Of a stretch of DNA of 64,000 nucleotides, positions 35,243 to 44,268 are shown piece after piece. The stretch covers positions 206,303 to 270,302 of the forward strand of contig NZ_JBQDYF010000003.1 in NCBI RefSeq assembly GCF_052044135.1, written 5' to 3'. The position numbers and the translations under genes are program-made. The notes beneath the pieces are model-generated. The model had not been told where the DNA came from, did not search any database, and was given only the letters and a program-made list of their open reading frames with translations. The stretch comes from Salinisphaera sp052044135. Lineage in GTDB: Bacteria > Pseudomonadota > Gammaproteobacteria > Nevskiales > Salinisphaeraceae. The number at the start of each line of letters is the position of its first letter. The first letter of the stretch is position 1.

Positions 35243-36550
35243 ATGGCGACAGAAGTCAAAGTGCCGGAGCTGCCGGAATCGGTCAGCGAGGCCACGGTTG
35301 GCGAATGGCAGAAAAAGCAGGGCGACGCGGTCGAACGCGACGAGAACCTGCTGGATCTCGAGACTGACAAGGTGGTGCTCGAAGTGCCGGCCGTTGCTGC
35401 TGGCAAACTCGCCGAAATCAAGGTTCAGGCGGGTGACACCGTCCAGGCCGGCGATGTGCTCGCGATCATCGAGGAAGGCGCGGCCGGTAATGCCGCTGGC
35501 GACGAATCCGACGACGACGAGTCGACCGAGGACACGAGCCAGTCCACGGCCAGCCAGGCCTCGTCGAGCCAGGACACGTCGGATGAACACGCGAGCGGCT
35601 CGGGCAGCGACGACACGCTGGCGAGCCCCGCGGCCAGCAAGCTCATGGACGAGAACGACGTCGCCGCGCGCGATGTGACGGGTACCGGCAAGGACGGCCG
35701 TATCACCAAGGCCGACGTGCAGAAGGCGATCGAAGACAAGCCCGCGGCCAGCGGCAAGAGCGCTTCGGGCAGTAGCCGTGACAACAGCGCCGAACAGGCG
35801 ACGGCGACCGAGCAGGCCGACCGTCAGGCATTGGGCGAGGTATCGCCCGAGCGCGTCGAGCAGCGTGTGCCGATGACGCGGATCCGCCAGCGCATCGCCG
35901 AACGCCTGCTGGATGCCTCGCAGAACACCGCCATGCTGACCACCTTCAACGAGGTGGACATGAAAGCGGTCATGGATCTGCGTGCGCAGTACAAGGAAAA
36001 GTTCGAGAAGGACCATGAGGTCAAGCTCGGCTTCATGTCGTTCTTCGTCAAGGCGGCGGTCGAGGCGCTCAAGCGCTATCCGATCATGAACGCCTCGATC
36101 GACGAGGGCGATATCGTCTACCACGGTTACTACGACATCGGCGTGGCCGTGTCCTCGCCGCGCGGTCTGCTCGTGCCGGTGCTGCGCGACGCCGACCAGC
36201 AATCGTATGCCCAGGTCGAGTCCAAGATCCGCGATTTCGGCAAGCGGGCGCAGGACGGCAAGGTCACGATGGACGAGATGACCGGCGGCACGTTCACGAT
36301 CACCAATGGCGGCGTGTTCGGCTCGCTGTTGTCGACGCCGATCATCAACCCGCCGCAGGCGGCGATTCTCGGCATGCATGCGACCAACGACAAGCCGGTG
36401 GTGCGCAATGGCGAAATCGTGATCCGGCCGATGATGATGCTGGCCGTGTCCTACGATCATCGCTTGATCGACGGCCGCGACGCGGTGTTGTTCCTGCGCA
36501 CGATCAAGGAACTGCTCGAGGATCCGGCGCGACTTCTGCTACAGGTCTGA
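35243..36550 (+). CDS. sucB: Dihydrolipoyllysine succinyltransferase (E2 of 2-OGDH)
   Basis: The product has 435 residues from the ATG at 35243 after a CAGGAA ribosome site. A single lipoyl domain carries Lys43 in LETDKVVLEVPA. An unusually acidic, Ser/Asp/Glu-rich linker (about 90-135) leads to the peripheral subunit-binding domain (SPAASKLMDENDVAARDVTG), a second linker, and the catalytic domain with His406 and Asp410 in YDHRLIDGRD. The strongly acidic linker would suit a salt-adapted cytoplasm, though this is only suggestive. Confidence 0.96.
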   Translation: MATEVKVPELPESVSEATVGEWQKKQGDAVERDENLLDLETDKVVLEVPAVAAGKLAEIKVQAGDTVQAGDVLAIIEEGAAGNAAGDESDDDESTEDTSQSTASQASSSQDTSDEHASGSGSDDTLASPAASKLMDENDVAARDVTGTGKDGRITKADVQKAIEDKPAASGKSASGSSRDNSAEQATATEQADRQALGEVSPERVEQRVPMTRIRQRIAERLLDASQNTAMLTTFNEVDMKAVMDLRAQYKEKFEKDHEVKLGFMSFFVKAAVEALKRYPIMNASIDEGDIVYHGYYDIGVAVSSPRGLLVPVLRDADQQSYAQVESKIRDFGKRAQDGKVTMDEMTGGTFTITNGGVFGSLLSTPIINPPQAAILGMHATNDKPVVRNGEIVIRPMMMLAVSYDHRLIDGRDAVLFLRTIKELLEDPARLLLQV

Positions 36551-36561
36551 TTCGATTCCGA

Positions 36562-36590
36562 CGCGCCGGCTTCATGCCGGCGCGCTTCTT
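36562..36590 (+). terminator. Hairpin between sucB and lpdA
   Basis: CGCGCCGGC at 36562-36570 pairs perfectly with GCCGGCGCG at 36576-36584 across a TTCAT loop, followed by a weak pyrimidine run CTTCTTT. It could be a partial terminator that lowers lpdA expression relative to sucAB, or a processing/stability element. Confidence 0.5.
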
Positions 36591-36614
36591 TATAGAAATC
36601 AAGCAAGGACAAGC

Positions 36615-38054
36615 ATGAGCAAGCAATACGATGTCGTGGTGATCGGTGCGGGGCCGGCCGGTTATGTGGCCGCGATCCGTGCCGCCCAGCTCGGTATGAA
36701 GGTCGTCTGCATCGACAAGTGGCTCAATCTCGACAACAAGCCCTCGCTCGGCGGCACCTGTCTCAATGCCGGCTGTATTCCGTCGAAGGCGCTGCTGGAG
36801 TCCAGCGAGCTCTATCACCGCGCCAATCACGAGTTCGCTACCCACGGTCTCAAGGTCGGCGATGTCGAGATGGATATCGCCCAGATGCAGAAACGCAAGG
36901 CCGGCGTGGTGAATGAGCTCACCGGGGGCATTGCCGGTCTGTTCAAGGCCAACGGCGTGGAATCCATGGCCGGCAGCGGCCAGGTCGTGGATTCCGGCGA
37001 GGTGAAATACACCAGCCATGATGGCAACGAACAGACGATCAAGGCCGAGCACATCATCATCGCCTCGGGCTCGATTCCGGTGGAACTGGATATCGCGCCG
37101 TTCGACGGCGAGCTGATCGTCGATTCCTGGGGCGCGCTCGAATTCGACGAAGTGCCGAAGAAGGTCGGCGTCATCGGCGCCGGTTATATCGGCGTGGAAC
37201 TGGGCAGTGTCTGGTCGCGCCTGGGCGCCGAGGTCACATTGCTGGAAGCGGTGGACGACTTCATGCCGATCGCCGATCGCGACGTGGCCAAGGAAGCGCT
37301 CAAGACATTCAAGAAGCAGGGGCTGGATATTCAACTCGGCGCCCGCGTCACCTCGGCCAAGACCAACAAGAAATCGGTCCGGGTCGAGTACACCCAGGGC
37401 GATGAAAGCAAGAGCGAGACCTTCGATCGCCTGATCGTCGCGGTCGGGCGTCGACCGAACACGGCCAACCTGTGCGCCAAGGGCGCGCGCGTGGACCTGG
37501 ACGACAAGGGCTTTGTCGACACCGACGATTTCTATCGCACCAGCCTGCCGGGCGTTTATGCGGTCGGCGACGTCGTCGGCAACCCGATGCTGGCGCACAA
37601 GGGCATGGAAGAAGGCGCCACGGTCGCCGAAATCCTCGCGGGCCAGAAGCCGCACGTGAACTATGACGCGATCCCGTCGGTGGTCTACACCACGCCGGAA
37701 CTCGCCTGGGTCGGCAAGAGCGAAGCGCAGGTGAAGTCGGCCGGTATCGATTATCGGGTCGGGCAGATTCCGTTTTCAGCCAATGGCCGCGCCAAGGCGC
37801 TGGGCCAGCAGGGCGGCTTCGTCAAGATGATCGCCGACGCCCAGACCGACGAGATCCTCGGCGTGCACATGATCGGGCCGTATGTGTCGGAACTGGTCCA
37901 GGAAATGGTCGTTGCCATGGAGTACCGGGCTTCGAGCGAGGACATCGCGCGCATCATGCACGGGCATCCGACCCTGTCTGAGACGGTGCACGAGGCGGCG
38001 CTTGCCGTCGACGGGCGTCCGATCCACTTCCCGCCGCCGCGCAAGAAGAAGTAG
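36615..38054 (+). CDS. lpdA: Dihydrolipoyl dehydrogenase (E3)
   Basis: The product has 479 residues. The FAD-binding GAGPAGYVAA motif is at 11-20, the redox-active disulfide Cys49-Cys54 in GGTCLNAGCIPSK, the NAD-binding GAGYIGVELGSVW region in the middle, and the C-terminal HGHPTLSETVHEA with the catalytic His. It reoxidises the lipoyl groups of SucB and possibly of other 2-oxoacid dehydrogenases. The position after sucAB, without sucCD, indicates a dedicated E3 for this complex. The ATG follows an AAGGA ribosome site. Confidence 0.96.
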   Translation: MSKQYDVVVIGAGPAGYVAAIRAAQLGMKVVCIDKWLNLDNKPSLGGTCLNAGCIPSKALLESSELYHRANHEFATHGLKVGDVEMDIAQMQKRKAGVVNELTGGIAGLFKANGVESMAGSGQVVDSGEVKYTSHDGNEQTIKAEHIIIASGSIPVELDIAPFDGELIVDSWGALEFDEVPKKVGVIGAGYIGVELGSVWSRLGAEVTLLEAVDDFMPIADRDVAKEALKTFKKQGLDIQLGARVTSAKTNKKSVRVEYTQGDESKSETFDRLIVAVGRRPNTANLCAKGARVDLDDKGFVDTDDFYRTSLPGVYAVGDVVGNPMLAHKGMEEGATVAEILAGQKPHVNYDAIPSVVYTTPELAWVGKSEAQVKSAGIDYRVGQIPFSANGRAKALGQQGGFVKMIADAQTDEILGVHMIGPYVSELVQEMVVAMEYRASSEDIARIMHGHPTLSETVHEAALAVDGRPIHFPPPRKKK

Positions 38055-38070
38055 GCAGCCGGGGCGATCT

Positions 38071-38102
38071 GCGGGTTCCGACGGGCAGCGGTCGGAACCC
38101 GC
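38071..38102 (+). terminator. Long hairpin at the end of the suc operon
   Basis: GCGGGTTCCGAC at 38071-38082 pairs perfectly over 12 bp with GTCGGAACCCGC at 38091-38102, loop of 8. It starts 16 bp after the lpdA stop. Only a weak T tract (GGTTTA) follows, so it is a likely but not textbook terminator. Confidence 0.6.
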
Positions 38103-38185
38103 GGTTTACAACGGCGCGTGGCGACGGCGCGCCGTGTAGACTCCCGGGCCTTGGCGCTTTCCTTACCCTCGCCGGTTGCCCCTTT

Positions 38186-40147
38186 ATGACTGACCAGAGC
38201 GACGAGCGTTCGCTGGCCCGCCACGCGCGCCAGGACGACGCCCCGAAGCCGAACCACACCGGCCAGGAATCGGCCCGGGCGGACGAACCCAACGGCAAGT
38301 CCATGCCGTTTCTCTGTCTGGCGGCGCTGGGCATTGTTTACGGCGATATCGGCACCAGCCCGATCTACGCGCTGCGCGAAGCCTTCTATGCGCATGCCAG
38401 CATCGGCACGCAGGCAGCCAATGTCTATGGCGTGCTGTCGCTGATGTTCTGGTCGTTGATTATCGTCATCTCGGTCAAGTACCTGTCGGTGGTCATGCGG
38501 GCGTCCAACAACGGCGAGGGCGGCATCATCGCGCTGGTGGCGTTGCTCAATCCGTGGAAGACCGAGAAGACCAGCCGGCGCTACATTCTCATGCTGCTCG
38601 GCCTGTTCGGTGCGGCGTTGCTCTACGGTGACGGCACGATCACGCCGGCGATCTCGGTGCTGAGCGCCATCGAGGGGCTCCAGGTCGCCACGCCGGCCTT
38701 CAAGCCCTACGTGGTACCGATCACGATCGTGATCCTGATCGGCCTGTTCCTCATCCAGCGCCGCGGTACCGCCGCGGTCGGGGCCTTCTTCGGGCCGGTC
38801 ATGCTGCTCTGGTTCGCCGTGCTCGGCGTGCTGGGCATCGGCGGCATCGTCCACAACCCCGGAGTGTTTGCCGCGATCAACCCGGCCTATGCCGTCGCGT
38901 TCTTCGCCACGAACGGCTTTGCCGGCTTCCTGGTGATGGGCACCGTATTCCTGGTTGTCACCGGCGGCGAGGCGCTCTATGCCGATATGGGGCATTTCGG
39001 TATCGCGCCTATTCGCATCGCCTGGTTCGCGGTGGTTCTGCCCGGGTTGCTACTCAATTATTTCGGCCAGGGCGCGCTGATGCTGTCGAACCCGCAGGCG
39101 CGCCAGCCGTTCTACGACCTCGCGCCGCACTGGGCGCTGTATCCGGTGGTACTGATCGCCACACTGGCCACGGTGATCGCCTCCCAGGCGGTGATTTCCG
39201 GGGTGTTCTCGCTCACGCGCCAGGCGGTTCAGCTGGGGCAGCTGCCCCGGCTGCGCATTATCCAGACGTCGCGCGAGTCCTACGGCCAGGTCTACATCCC
39301 GATGATGAACTGGATTCTGATGGCCGCGACCATCGGCCTCGTGATCGGGTTCAAGAGTTCGGACCGACTGGCCTCGGCCTACGGCGTGGCGGTGTCGCTG
39401 GACATGGTGATTACCACGCTGCTGGCGTTCTTCGTGGCTCGGCGCTGGGGCTGGTTTCCGAATATCGCCGCCGGTATCGCGCTGGTGCTGATCGTGATCG
39501 ATCTTTCGTTCTTCGGCGCGAACATCTTCAAGATCCCGGACGGTGGCTGGTATCCGCTGCTCGTGGCCGCCCTGATTTTCTTCATCATGGCGACCTGGCG
39601 AACCGGCCGTGAACTGGTGGGTCGGCACCTGGATGAAGACACCGAGCCGATGGATGAATTCATCCAGGCGCACGCCGATGATAGCTTTCGCGTGGCCGGC
39701 ACGGCCGTGTTCATGACAGGGGCGACCCGCAAGACGCCGCCGATGCTGCTGCACCATCTGCGCCACAACAAGGTGTTGCACGCACAAGTGATCCTGCTGA
39801 CCGTGCATACGCGCGATGTGCCGCGGGTGCCGGCGGCCGAGCGTATGGAGATCGAAGACCTCGGTCGCGGTTTCTATCGCATGCAGCTCTACTACGGCTT
39901 CATGCAGACCGCGAACGTGCCGGTGGCGTTGCGGTTCGCGCGGGAATACGGGCTGGAGGTCGATGTCGAGGAAACAACGTATTACGTCGGCCGCGAGACA
40001 CTGATTCCCACAGCGGAGGTGCCGGGCATGATGGTCTGGCGCGAACGGCTGTTCGCCTACATGTCGCGTAACGCCATGCCGGCGACGGCGTATTACCTGA
40101 TTCCCAGCGATCGGGTCGTCGAACTCGGGCTCCAGATTGAACTCTAG
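38186..40147 (+). CDS. kup: Low-affinity potassium transporter Kup
   Basis: The product has 653 residues. After a polar N-terminal extension of about 38 residues come the hallmark YGDIGTSPIYALREAF in the first membrane segment and about twelve membrane segments up to residue 470. A hydrophilic C-terminal domain follows (VFMTGATRKTPPMLLHHL). Kup proteins take up K+ with protons. K+ uptake fits osmotic adjustment. The TAG stop at 40145-40147 shares its last base with the first base of a repeat element (40147-40440). Confidence 0.95.
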   Translation: MTDQSDERSLARHARQDDAPKPNHTGQESARADEPNGKSMPFLCLAALGIVYGDIGTSPIYALREAFYAHASIGTQAANVYGVLSLMFWSLIIVISVKYLSVVMRASNNGEGGIIALVALLNPWKTEKTSRRYILMLLGLFGAALLYGDGTITPAISVLSAIEGLQVATPAFKPYVVPITIVILIGLFLIQRRGTAAVGAFFGPVMLLWFAVLGVLGIGGIVHNPGVFAAINPAYAVAFFATNGFAGFLVMGTVFLVVTGGEALYADMGHFGIAPIRIAWFAVVLPGLLLNYFGQGALMLSNPQARQPFYDLAPHWALYPVVLIATLATVIASQAVISGVFSLTRQAVQLGQLPRLRIIQTSRESYGQVYIPMMNWILMAATIGLVIGFKSSDRLASAYGVAVSLDMVITTLLAFFVARRWGWFPNIAAGIALVLIVIDLSFFGANIFKIPDGGWYPLLVAALIFFIMATWRTGRELVGRHLDEDTEPMDEFIQAHADDSFRVAGTAVFMTGATRKTPPMLLHHLRHNKVLHAQVILLTVHTRDVPRVPAAERMEIEDLGRGFYRMQLYYGFMQTANVPVALRFAREYGLEVDVEETTYYVGRETLIPTAEVPGMMVWRERLFAYMSRNAMPATAYYLIPSDRVVELGLQIEL

Positions 40148-40440
40148 GGCCTGTTGCCGTTTCGTGCGCGTCCGCGCCAAGCGCTTCCTGAAAAATTACT
40201 AGGGGCGGCAAGACGAGGCGTAGCGAACGTCGCGTAGTCGTTCTACGTGAGAGAGCACCAACGCTGGATTGCGGCAAAACAGCGCTTGTCCCTTCGGGTT
40301 GGGCCGCCCATAAAATCAACCAGGGCGCCGATACGGCGTTGCGCGTCTTGATCGTGGCACGCCACGACCGGCGACGCGCGCCTTGTCTCGACAGATTTGC
40401 GGTCTCCAACGTGGCACGTGTACGAAACGGCAACAGGCCC
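40147..40440 (+). repeat. Structured TIR repeat, copy A
   Basis: This 294 bp element begins GGGCCTGTTGCCGTTTCGT and ends with its exact reverse complement (19 bp perfect). Inside are a small stem CGTAG/CTACG at 40233-40247, a TTGCGGCAAAACAGCGC arm, and a TCGTGGC-AC-GCCACGA hairpin near 40353. It abuts the kup stop codon. It resembles copies at 41424-41691 and 63887 onward, in the same orientation. No protein is encoded; it may be a MITE-like element or a structured RNA unit. Confidence 0.75.
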
Positions 40441-40674
40441 TGGGTTCCCAGTTCCGCCAACAAATGGTCTGGCTGAGAAAAGAAGGGCTCAGGGTTTCGA
40501 TGTTGCCGGCCGGCCAGCGCCGGAATGGATGACGCGATGCCAATCCGAGCGGGCGGTGACGCCTTGCTTTCGCGGGTCGCCGCGATGGACCCGCGCCGGG
40601 TGTGACGGCTTTACCTGCGCGAGTCGGCATGCAGCCTGTTAAAATGATGGCAAGCGTATCCAGACGAGGCGTTT
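40441..40674. other. Gap between repeat copy A and yebC
   Basis: About 230 bp without a gene. It should hold the promoter of the yebC-ruvCAB operon; the ATG of yebC is preceded by a weak GAGGCG ribosome-site candidate. Confidence 0.4.
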
Positions 40675-41424
40675 ATGGCAGGGCATAGTAAATGGGCGAA
40701 TATCCAGCACCGGAAGAAGGCCCAGGACAAGAAGCGCGCCAAGGTATTCACGCGGCTGATTCGCGAGATCACGGTCGCGGCCCGTATGGGCGGTTCGGAT
40801 CCCAACGATAATCCGCGGCTTCGTCTGGCCTGGGACAAGGCGTTGGCCGCGAACATGCCCAAGGACAACATCGAGCGCGCGGCCAAGCGCGGCGCGGGCG
40901 AGTCCGGTGGCGACAACTACGAGGAAGTGCGTTACGAAGGGTACGGCCCGCAGGGCGCGGCGATCATGGTCGACTGCATGACCGACAACCGCAATCGCAC
41001 TGTCTCCGAAATCCGCTATGCGTTCAGCCGCAACGGCGGCAACATGGGCGCCGACGGGTCGGTGGCCTATCTGTTCGATCGCAAGGGCGTACTGACCTTT
41101 TCGCCCGAGGTGAGCGACGAGGACGTACTCGACCCGGCGCTGGAAGCTGGTGCCGAGGATCTGGTGGAGTACGAGGACGGCTCGTTCGAGGTGCTCACCG
41201 CGCCGGACGACTACACTCACGTGCGCCAGGCGGTCGAGTCGGCCGGGTTCACGCCCGCCGACGCCGACGTCACCATGCGCCCGTCGACCACGGTGGAACT
41301 GACGGGCGACGCGGCCCGCACCTGTCTCAAGCTGATCGATGCGCTGGAAGACATCGACGACGTGCAGAACGTCTACAGCAACGTCGAATTCGACGAGGAA
41401 TCGCTCTCGGACGAGGCGGCCTAG
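40675..41424 (+). CDS. yebC: YebC/PmpR family regulatory protein
   Basis: The product has 249 residues. The N-terminus MAGHSKWANIQHRKKAQDKK is diagnostic of the YebC family, and the whole length matches. Members act as DNA-binding regulators or, as shown more recently for some, help ribosomes through difficult stretches such as polyproline. In this class yebC commonly heads the ruvCAB operon. Here both sides are bracketed by copies of the structured repeat, and the TAG stop shares its final base with the second copy. Confidence 0.95.
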   Translation: MAGHSKWANIQHRKKAQDKKRAKVFTRLIREITVAARMGGSDPNDNPRLRLAWDKALAANMPKDNIERAAKRGAGESGGDNYEEVRYEGYGPQGAAIMVDCMTDNRNRTVSEIRYAFSRNGGNMGADGSVAYLFDRKGVLTFSPEVSDEDVLDPALEAGAEDLVEYEDGSFEVLTAPDDYTHVRQAVESAGFTPADADVTMRPSTTVELTGDAARTCLKLIDALEDIDDVQNVYSNVEFDEESLSDEAA

Positions 41425-41691
41425 GGCCTGTTGATGTTTCATACGAGTCCGCGCCAAGCGTTGTTTTGCGGCAAGACGAGGCTTAGCTCGCGCCGTGCAG
41501 TCACCCTGCACAAGCGGGCTACAACGCTGGATTGCCGCAAAACAGCGCTTGTCCCTTCGGGTTGGGCCTCAAATCGCGCCCGGTGGCGTTGCAAGCCTGG
41601 GTCGTGGCACGCCACGACGCGGCGGCTCGCGCCTTGCCGGACACCATTTGCGGTCTCCAACGCGGTGCTCGTATGAAACATCAACAGACCC
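41424..41691 (+). repeat. Structured TIR repeat, copy B
   Basis: This 268 bp element has ends GGGCCTGTTGATGTTTCATACGAG... (first 20 bases 41424-41443) that match the reverse complement of its right end over 24 bp with one mismatch. A nested pair, 41458-41474 with 41532-41548, matches over 17 bp with one T-G wobble. A small GTGCAG/CTGCAC stem lies at 41495-41511, and a GTCGTGGC-AC-GCCACGAC hairpin further right. Compared with copy A, both arms of the end stem and of the small stem have changed together. It separates yebC from ruvC, and its right arm contains the ATG of the ruvC frame. Confidence 0.78.
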
Positions 41692-42197
41692 TCGTGCCGA
41701 GAATCATCGGCATCGACCCCGGTTCGACCGTGACCGGCTATGCCGTGGTCGACGGCGGCGCCGCCCCGTGTGCGCAGATCATCGATTGCATCCGCCTGCC
41801 GCGCGCCGATTTTCCGACACGGCTGGGGCTGATCTTCGATCGTCTGTCGGAGGTGATCCGTGAATACCGGCCCGACGAAATGGCGATCGAGAACGTGTTC
41901 GTCTCGCGCAATGCGGCCAGCGCGCTCAAGTTGGGTCAGGCGCGCGGCGCGGCCATCTGTGCCGGGGCCTCGGCCGGTCTGCCGGTGGCGGAATATACGC
42001 CGACCCAGATCAAGCAGGCGATCGTCGGTCGCGGCCATGCCGACAAACTCCAGATCCAGCACATGATTGCCATGCTACTCGGGGCGAAGGGGCCGCTACA
42101 GGCGGATGCCGCGGATGCCGCCGCCGTGGCGCTGTGCCACGCCCATCATGCGCACACCCGTGGCCGCATGCACGCGGCACGGGTGCGCACGCCATGA
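41673..42197 (+). CDS. ruvC: Crossover junction endodeoxyribonuclease RuvC
   Basis: The product has 174 residues from the ATG at 41673 (MKHQQTLVPRIIGIDPGS). The catalytic Asp lies in IGIDPGSTVTGYAV, the next acid in MAIENVFV, and the C-terminal pair in QADAADAAAVAL. RuvC cleaves Holliday junctions with RuvAB. The first six codons lie inside repeat copy B; an in-frame GTG at 41694, just outside the repeat, is an equally likely native start and would give a 167-residue protein. It overlaps ruvA by 4 bp. Confidence 0.94.
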   Translation: MKHQQTLVPRIIGIDPGSTVTGYAVVDGGAAPCAQIIDCIRLPRADFPTRLGLIFDRLSEVIREYRPDEMAIENVFVSRNAASALKLGQARGAAICAGASAGLPVAEYTPTQIKQAIVGRGHADKLQIQHMIAMLLGAKGPLQADAADAAAVALCHAHHAHTRGRMHAARVRTP

Positions 42198-42802
42198 TCG
42201 GCCGGCTGCGCGGGCGTATCGTGGAAAAACAGCCGCCGCGGCTGGTGATCGACGTCGGCGGCGTCGGTTACGAGCTGGAAGCGCCGATGTCGACGTTCTT
42301 CACGCTGTCACAGCAGTCCGGTGAGGTGACGCTGCTCACGCAGATGGTCGTGCGCGACGATGCCATCCTGCTGTACGGCTTTGCCGAAGAAGCCGAACGC
42401 CGCCTGTTCCGCGAATTGATCAAGGTCTCGGGCGTGGGGGCCAAACTTGCTTTAACCGTGCTGTCGGGCATGAACGTGGCCGACTTCGTGGCCACCATCG
42501 AGGCCGACGATGCCGCACGGCTGACCGGGCTGCCCGGCGTGGGCAAGAAGACCGCGGCCCGGCTGTTGGTCGAGATGCGCGACAAGTTGTCCGGCACGGA
42601 TATCGCGCCCAGCCTGAATTCGGCACCGCCCGGCGGTGGTGTTGAGGTCGCGGATGTAGGGGCGAGTGCCGACGCGCGCCATGCCCTGATCGCTCTGGGC
42701 TACAAGCCGGCCGAGGCCGATCGCTTGCTGCGTGGCCTGGATGCCGATGGCAACGACAGCGAAGCGCTGATTCGCGAAGCATTGAAACGAGCGGTGCGCT
42801 GA
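42194..42802 (+). CDS. ruvA: Holliday junction DNA helicase subunit RuvA
   Basis: The product has 202 residues from the ATG at 42194. The N-terminal OB-fold (MIGRLRGRIVEKQPPRLVID), the helix-hairpin-helix pair (ISGVG-type VSGVGAKLAL and LPGVGKKTAARL) and the C-terminal RuvB-binding domain (ARHALIALGYKPAEAD) are all present. It binds four-way junctions and loads RuvB. Overlaps ruvC; ruvB starts 1 bp after its stop. Confidence 0.96.
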   Translation: MIGRLRGRIVEKQPPRLVIDVGGVGYELEAPMSTFFTLSQQSGEVTLLTQMVVRDDAILLYGFAEEAERRLFRELIKVSGVGAKLALTVLSGMNVADFVATIEADDAARLTGLPGVGKKTAARLLVEMRDKLSGTDIAPSLNSAPPGGGVEVADVGASADARHALIALGYKPAEADRLLRGLDADGNDSEALIREALKRAVR

Positions 42803-42803
42803 C

Positions 42804-43868
42804 ATGCCGCCCGAGTTCGAAGAGGCGGGCGAGCAGCGCCTGATCGGTTCGGCCGAGCGCCCCGAGGACGGCCGCTTCGATCGCGCGCTGCGTCCGACCG
42901 GGCTGGCCGAATACGTCGGCCAGCCCGAAGTATGCGAGCAGCTCGACATTTTCGTTTCCGCCGCGCGGGCGCGCGCGGAAGCCCTCGATCACGTACTGAT
43001 CTTCGGCCCGCCCGGACTGGGCAAGACCACGCTTGCGCACGTGATCGCCAACGAAATGGGCGTGGGTTTTCGCCAGACCTCCGGCCCGGTGCTGGAACGG
43101 CCGGGTGATCTGGCGGCCCTGCTGACAAACCTCGAGCGCAACGATGTGCTGTTCATCGATGAGATCCATCGGCTGTCGCCGGTGGTCGAGGAGGTGCTTT
43201 ACCCCGCGCTCGAGGATTACCAGATCGATATCGTGATCGGCGAAGGGCCGGCGGCGCGCTCGATCAAGCTGGACCTGCCGCCGTTCACGCTGGTCGGCGC
43301 CACCACGCGGGCCGGTGCCTTGACCTCGCCGCTGCGGGACCGCTTCGGCATCGTGCAGCGTCTGGAGTTCTATTCCCGGGCCGATCTGGCGTCGATTGTC
43401 ACGCGCTCGGCCGGGATTCTGGAAATTGCCATCGAGCCGGCGGGTGCCGACGAGATCGCTCGCCGATCACGCGGTACGCCACGCGTGGCCAACCGCCTGT
43501 TGCGGCGCGTGCGCGACTACGCCGAGGTGCGTGCCGACGGTCGGATCAATGGGGGCACCGCGGCCCGGGCGATGGACATGCTGCGCGTTGACGACAACGG
43601 CTTCGACGTCATGGACCGCAAGCTGCTTGGCGCGTTGATCGAAAAATTCGAAGGCGGGCCGGTCGGGGTGGAAAGCCTGGCGGCCGCCATCGGCGAGGCA
43701 CGCGAGACCATCGAGGACGTCATCGAGCCGTATCTCATCCAGCAGGGGTTCATGATGCGCACGCCGCGCGGCCGGCTGGCCACATCCGCGACCTATCGTC
43801 ATTACGGCCTGCCGGTACCGCAAGCCGATCGTCCCGCCGACTCGGATCTGTTTGATTTCGATGGCTGA
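42804..43868 (+). CDS. ruvB: Holliday junction branch migration ATPase RuvB
   Basis: The product has 354 residues. Walker A GPPGLGKTTLAH, Walker B VLFIDEIHRL, sensor GATTRAGALTSPLRDRFG and the C-terminal winged-helix domain (RTPRGRLAT) are all visible. It drives branch migration in the RuvABC resolvasome. The stop overlaps the ybgC start by 8 bp. Confidence 0.97.
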   Translation: MPPEFEEAGEQRLIGSAERPEDGRFDRALRPTGLAEYVGQPEVCEQLDIFVSAARARAEALDHVLIFGPPGLGKTTLAHVIANEMGVGFRQTSGPVLERPGDLAALLTNLERNDVLFIDEIHRLSPVVEEVLYPALEDYQIDIVIGEGPAARSIKLDLPPFTLVGATTRAGALTSPLRDRFGIVQRLEFYSRADLASIVTRSAGILEIAIEPAGADEIARRSRGTPRVANRLLRRVRDYAEVRADGRINGGTAARAMDMLRVDDNGFDVMDRKLLGALIEKFEGGPVGVESLAAAIGEARETIEDVIEPYLIQQGFMMRTPRGRLATSATYRHYGLPVPQADRPADSDLFDFDG

Positions 43869-44268
43869 TCCGGCGGCGGCGTTCGCGATCGGTCTGCGCG
43901 TCTACTACGAGGACACGGATGCGACCGGTGTGGTCTACCATGCCAATTATCTGCGTTATTTCGAGCGGGCCCGTACCGAATGGCTGGAATCACGGGGCTT
44001 GGGGCATCGCGCGCTGGCCGAGGAACACGGCGTGGTCTTCACCCTGGCCGATCTTTCGATTCGTTTCCGCCGCCCGGCCCGGCTGGACGACCGTCTGGCC
44101 GTTAGCGCGACGATCGCGGAACGTACGCCGGCGCGCGTTGTCTTCGAACAACAGATCACGCGCGATGGCGCCGCTTTAGTTCAGGGCCAATTCACGGTCG
44201 CCTGTGTAAAAGTCGCCAACTTCCGGCCGTGCCGGTTGCCTGAAGCGCTTATCAAGGAGTCGAGATGA
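43861..44268 (+). CDS. ybgC: Acyl-CoA thioesterase YbgC of the Tol-Pal cluster
   Basis: The product has 135 residues. This is a hot-dog thioesterase with the 4HBT signature YYEDTDATGVVYHANYLRYF, including the catalytic Asp. YbgC proteins hydrolyse short acyl-CoA or acyl-ACP and are encoded with tolQRAB in most Proteobacteria. The ATG at 43861 lies inside the end of ruvB, and the stop overlaps tolQ by 4 bp, so the ruv and tol genes may share a transcript. Confidence 0.92.
   Translation: MADPAAAFAIGLRVYYEDTDATGVVYHANYLRYFERARTEWLESRGLGHRALAEEHGVVFTLADLSIRFRRPARLDDRLAVSATIAERTPARVVFEQQITRDGAALVQGQFTVACVKVANFRPCRLPEALIKESR

Noticed and set aside
39050..40180. Minus-strand frame beginning MARTRTKRQQA near repeat copy A
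   Set aside because: The start comes from the inverted repeat and the rest is antisense to kup.
40639..41511. Minus-strand frame of 290 codons beginning in repeat copy B
   Set aside because: It starts at an ATG inside the repeat and is otherwise antisense to yebC.
40147..41691. Composite transposon carrying yebC between two repeat copies
   Set aside because: yebC belongs to the conserved yebC-ruvCAB order, the repeats encode no transposase, and the copies differ in their stems, so separate insertions are more likely.
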